From the NCBI GenBank assembly GCA_035307785.1, contig DATGHS010000524.1, positions 1-8,380 on the forward strand: a DNA stretch of 8,380 nt, given 5' to 3'. This stretch comes from DATGHS01 sp035307785 (GTDB lineage: Bacteria > Planctomycetota > Planctomycetia > Gemmatales > Gemmataceae). The notes under the pieces were generated by a model. That model saw nothing but the letters and a program-made list of their open reading frames with translations, did no database searches and was not told where the DNA came from. The translations under genes and the position numbers were made by a program. Shown here piece after piece: positions 6,675-8,380 of the stretch. Numbering within the stretch: position 1 is the first letter of the stretch; every line of letters starts with the position of its first letter.

Positions 6675-7624
6675 TGGGCCTGGCCCTTGATGTTCGCGAC
6701 GTGACCATTCGCTTCGGCACGATAACGGCGGTTGATCGCGTGTCACTTCACGTAGAAGAGGGAGAAGTCTTCGGTCTGCTCGGCCCCAACGGCTCCGGCA
6801 AGACGACGCTGATTCGCGGCGTGTGCGGCCTGTTGAATTTTGCCGAAGGCTCGGCCACTGTTTTGGGCCGCGACGTCGCCACGGAAGCCGAAACGATTCG
6901 CCAGTCGATCGGCTACATGTCGCAAAAGTTCTCGCTCTACGGCGACCTCACCGTCACCGAGAACATGGATTTTTATGCCGGCATCTACGGCCTCACCGCT
7001 CGGGAGCAGCGGGAGCGCGAGGAGCAGCTCATCGGCCTGACCGGGCTTCGTCCCTATCTCAATCGGCGGGCCGACAAACTTTCCGGCGGCTGGAAACAGC
7101 GGCTGGCGCTCGTTTGCGCCCTGATCCACAAACCCCGGCTGATCTTTCTGGACGAGCCGACGGCCGGCATCGACCCGGTGGCGCGGCGCGATTTGTGGGA
7201 CTTGCTTTTTCGCCTGGCGGCCGAAGGCGTGACGCTCTTCGTCACCACGCATTACATGGACGAAGCCGAGCGCTGCAATCGCGTGGGGTACATTCACATG
7301 GGCCACTTGCTGGCGTTTGGCACGCCCGATGAACTCAAACAGCAGCCGATTGTGCACCCGCCGAACACCGTGCGGCTGGAAATCAGCGGGCCAAACAGCG
7401 CCGCGGCCCTTCACCAGCTGCGGCAGCACCCGAGTGTGCGCGAGGCGACGATCTTCGGCCAGGCGATCCATGCCCTGGTGGAAAAGCCCTATTCCTCACG
7501 CGATCTGGGCCTTCACGCTTACGACATTCGGGAAACGGAGCCGAGCCTTGAAGACGTATTCGTAACGTTGGCTCGCGCGCAAGATGCAGCGGAAGTCGAT
7601 CCCGCACCCTCAAAGTCTCCCTAA
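6674..7624 (+). CDS. ABC transporter ATP-binding protein, YbhF/ABC-2 exporter type
   Basis: A 316-residue cytoplasmic ATPase that powers an ABC-2-type exporter. It shows Walker A GPNGSGKT (37-44), Q-loop Gln84 in YMSQKFSLY, signature LSGGWKQR (136-143), Walker B LIFLD with catalytic Glu161, D-loop AGIDP (164-168) and H-switch His193 in TTHYMDEAE. The C-terminal segment ends with the EPSLEDVF motif (289-296) that is common in drug and lipid exporter ATPases of the DrrA/YbhF/CcmA group. It has one nucleotide-binding domain, whereas E. coli YbhF carries two in tandem. Its ATG overlaps the adaptor stop by one base (TGATG), a tight sign of co-translation. No permease gene follows: the next gene is a TetR regulator, so the membrane partner must be encoded elsewhere. 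Confidence 0.94.
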   Translation: MGLALDVRDVTIRFGTITAVDRVSLHVEEGEVFGLLGPNGSGKTTLIRGVCGLLNFAEGSATVLGRDVATEAETIRQSIGYMSQKFSLYGDLTVTENMDFYAGIYGLTAREQREREEQLIGLTGLRPYLNRRADKLSGGWKQRLALVCALIHKPRLIFLDEPTAGIDPVARRDLWDLLFRLAAEGVTLFVTTHYMDEAERCNRVGYIHMGHLLAFGTPDELKQQPIVHPPNTVRLEISGPNSAAALHQLRQHPSVREATIFGQAIHALVEKPYSSRDLGLHAYDIRETEPSLEDVFVTLARAQDAAEVDPAPSKSP

Positions 7625-7638
7625 GCGGAAAATCTAGC

Positions 7639-7667
7639 TTGCTCCCCCAGGGTAATTATTCTAGGAT
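7639..7667 (+). promoter_or_regulatory. Candidate sigma70-type promoter of the TetR gene
   Basis: TTGCTC (7639-7644) and TAGGAT (7662-7667) are separated by exactly 17 bases, each matching the consensus at 4 of 6 positions. The predicted start is near 7674, the first base of the palindromic operator, leaving a leader of about 42 bases to the ATG. The optimal spacing and the operator position make this more credible than the hexamers alone. Confidence 0.45.
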
Positions 7668-7673
7668 AAGGCA

Positions 7674-7693
7674 CGGACTGACCAGTCAGTCCG
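7674..7693. promoter_or_regulatory. Palindromic operator, probable TetR-family binding site
   Basis: A perfect inverted repeat with 9-bp arms CGGACTGAC and GTCAGTCCG around a CA centre, 20 bases in all. It lies 22 bases before the TetR gene and immediately after the candidate -10. Size and symmetry fit a dimeric TetR-family repressor. I saw no second copy before the adaptor gene or elsewhere in the window, so the visible target is the regulator itself and whatever is co-transcribed downstream. Confidence 0.75.
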
Positions 7694-7715
7694 CTCCCAC
7701 ACCGAGTGCCTCCCA

Positions 7716-8375
7716 ATGAAAGCGCCGCCTGCCCAAAAACCGCGCCGTGTCCAGGGGGACGCCCTGCGCGCGAGCCGCGAAAAGGAAATATTGAAGTGTG
7801 CCGCCAAGCTGTTCGCGACCCATGGCTATGCGGGCACGGATACGCAACTCCTGGCCGATCATTTGAATGTCGGCAAGGGCACGCTTTACCGGTATTTCAA
7901 AAACAAGGAAGCGTTGTTCCTGGCGGTGGCGGACCATGCCATGGTCGAAGTGCGCGACTGGGTGGACGCGCACATTGAAGGAATTGAAGACCCTTTGGAG
8001 CGGCTCGCCACGGCCGTGCGCGCGTACCTGACCTTCGTGTCGCAGCATCCGGAATTCGTCGAATTGCTGATACAAGAGCGGGCGCAATTCAAGGATCGCC
8101 GCAAGCCCACCTTCTTCGTGCATCGCGAAGCAAACATTCAGCGTTGGAAAAACTTGTACCAGGGTCTGATCGGCGAGGGCCGCATTCGCAACATGCCGGT
8201 CGAGCGCATCACCGACGTCATGAGCCAGCTGCTCTACGGAACGATTTTCATCAATTATTTCACCGGCCAGAATAAGTCACCCACCGCCCAGGCGGAAGAC
8301 ATCGTGGACATCGTTCTCCATGGAATCCTGAGCGACAAAGAGCGTCAAACCAACCGCACGAAATCGCGGGGCTAA
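7716..8375 (+). CDS. TetR/AcrR-family transcriptional repressor
   Basis: A 219-residue DNA-binding protein. The N-terminal helix-turn-helix domain (about 21-70) has the family pattern: ILKCAAKLFATHGYAGTDTQLLADHL, then the recognition segment NVGKGTLYRYFKNKEALFLAV (51-71). The C-terminal ligand-binding and dimerisation part (about 75-205) is helical, with no recognisable ligand signature. Its basic N-terminal arm and basic tail are short. The start ATG has no strong Shine-Dalgarno. A perfect palindrome and a promoter-like pair lie directly upstream, which suggests negative autoregulation. In E. coli the related regulator CecR (YbiH) controls the ybhGFSR exporter. Here the repressor lies after an adaptor and ATPase pair of that type, so control of an exporter is a reasonable inference. 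Ligand unknown. Confidence 0.92.
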   Translation: MKAPPAQKPRRVQGDALRASREKEILKCAAKLFATHGYAGTDTQLLADHLNVGKGTLYRYFKNKEALFLAVADHAMVEVRDWVDAHIEGIEDPLERLATAVRAYLTFVSQHPEFVELLIQERAQFKDRRKPTFFVHREANIQRWKNLYQGLIGEGRIRNMPVERITDVMSQLLYGTIFINYFTGQNKSPTAQAEDIVDIVLHGILSDKERQTNRTKSRG

Positions 8376-8380
8376 GAAGC

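Noticed and set aside
7621..7673. Intrinsic terminator after the ABC ATPase gene
   Set aside because: No stable stem followed by a T-run is visible. The AT-rich stretch reads better as promoter sequence for the repressor.

Overview
The window looks like a piece of a GC-rich (about 60% by eye) Gram-negative-type genome. A planctomycete is my best guess. This rests on the architecture of the membrane-anchored multiheme cytochrome, the palindromic repeats of a kind I associate with planctomycete genomes, and the weak or absent Shine-Dalgarno sites on several genes. No rRNA or housekeeping marker is present, so the phylum is an inference.

Layout. Minus strand, 2437 to 1: a two-gene electron-transfer operon. 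The first gene encodes a membrane protein with two pairs of transmembrane histidines, each pair 14 residues apart (a probable diheme cytochrome b). Five bases later comes a membrane-anchored multiheme cytochrome c with seven CxxCH sites visible before it runs off the left edge. Together they look like a quinone-to-periplasm electron conduit. Positions 2438-2966 are a 529-base divergent intergenic region. It carries a GC-rich hairpin fused to a run of four G-tracts, and the promoters for both directions must lie there.

Plus strand, 2967-5426: a P-type cation ATPase of the CtpE-like group (819 aa). It has an unusual Gln in the helix-4 PxGL motif. A perfect 17-bp-arm palindrome is inserted in frame in its nucleotide-binding domain. 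Positions 5529-7624 encode a HlyD/YbhG-type periplasmic adaptor followed by an overlapping ABC-2-type exporter ATPase (YbhF-like, single nucleotide-binding domain). Positions 7716-8375 encode a TetR/AcrR-family repressor. It is preceded by a plausible sigma70-type promoter and a perfect 9-2-9 palindrome at the predicted transcription start, which suggests autoregulation. The exporter permease is not in the window and may lie downstream of the repressor.

No tRNA, rRNA, CRISPR array, transposase or phage gene was seen. The most interesting items are the in-frame palindromic element inside the ATPase gene, the G-quadruplex-capable intergenic repeat, and the cytochrome b/multiheme c pair with a large soluble insertion in the b subunit.
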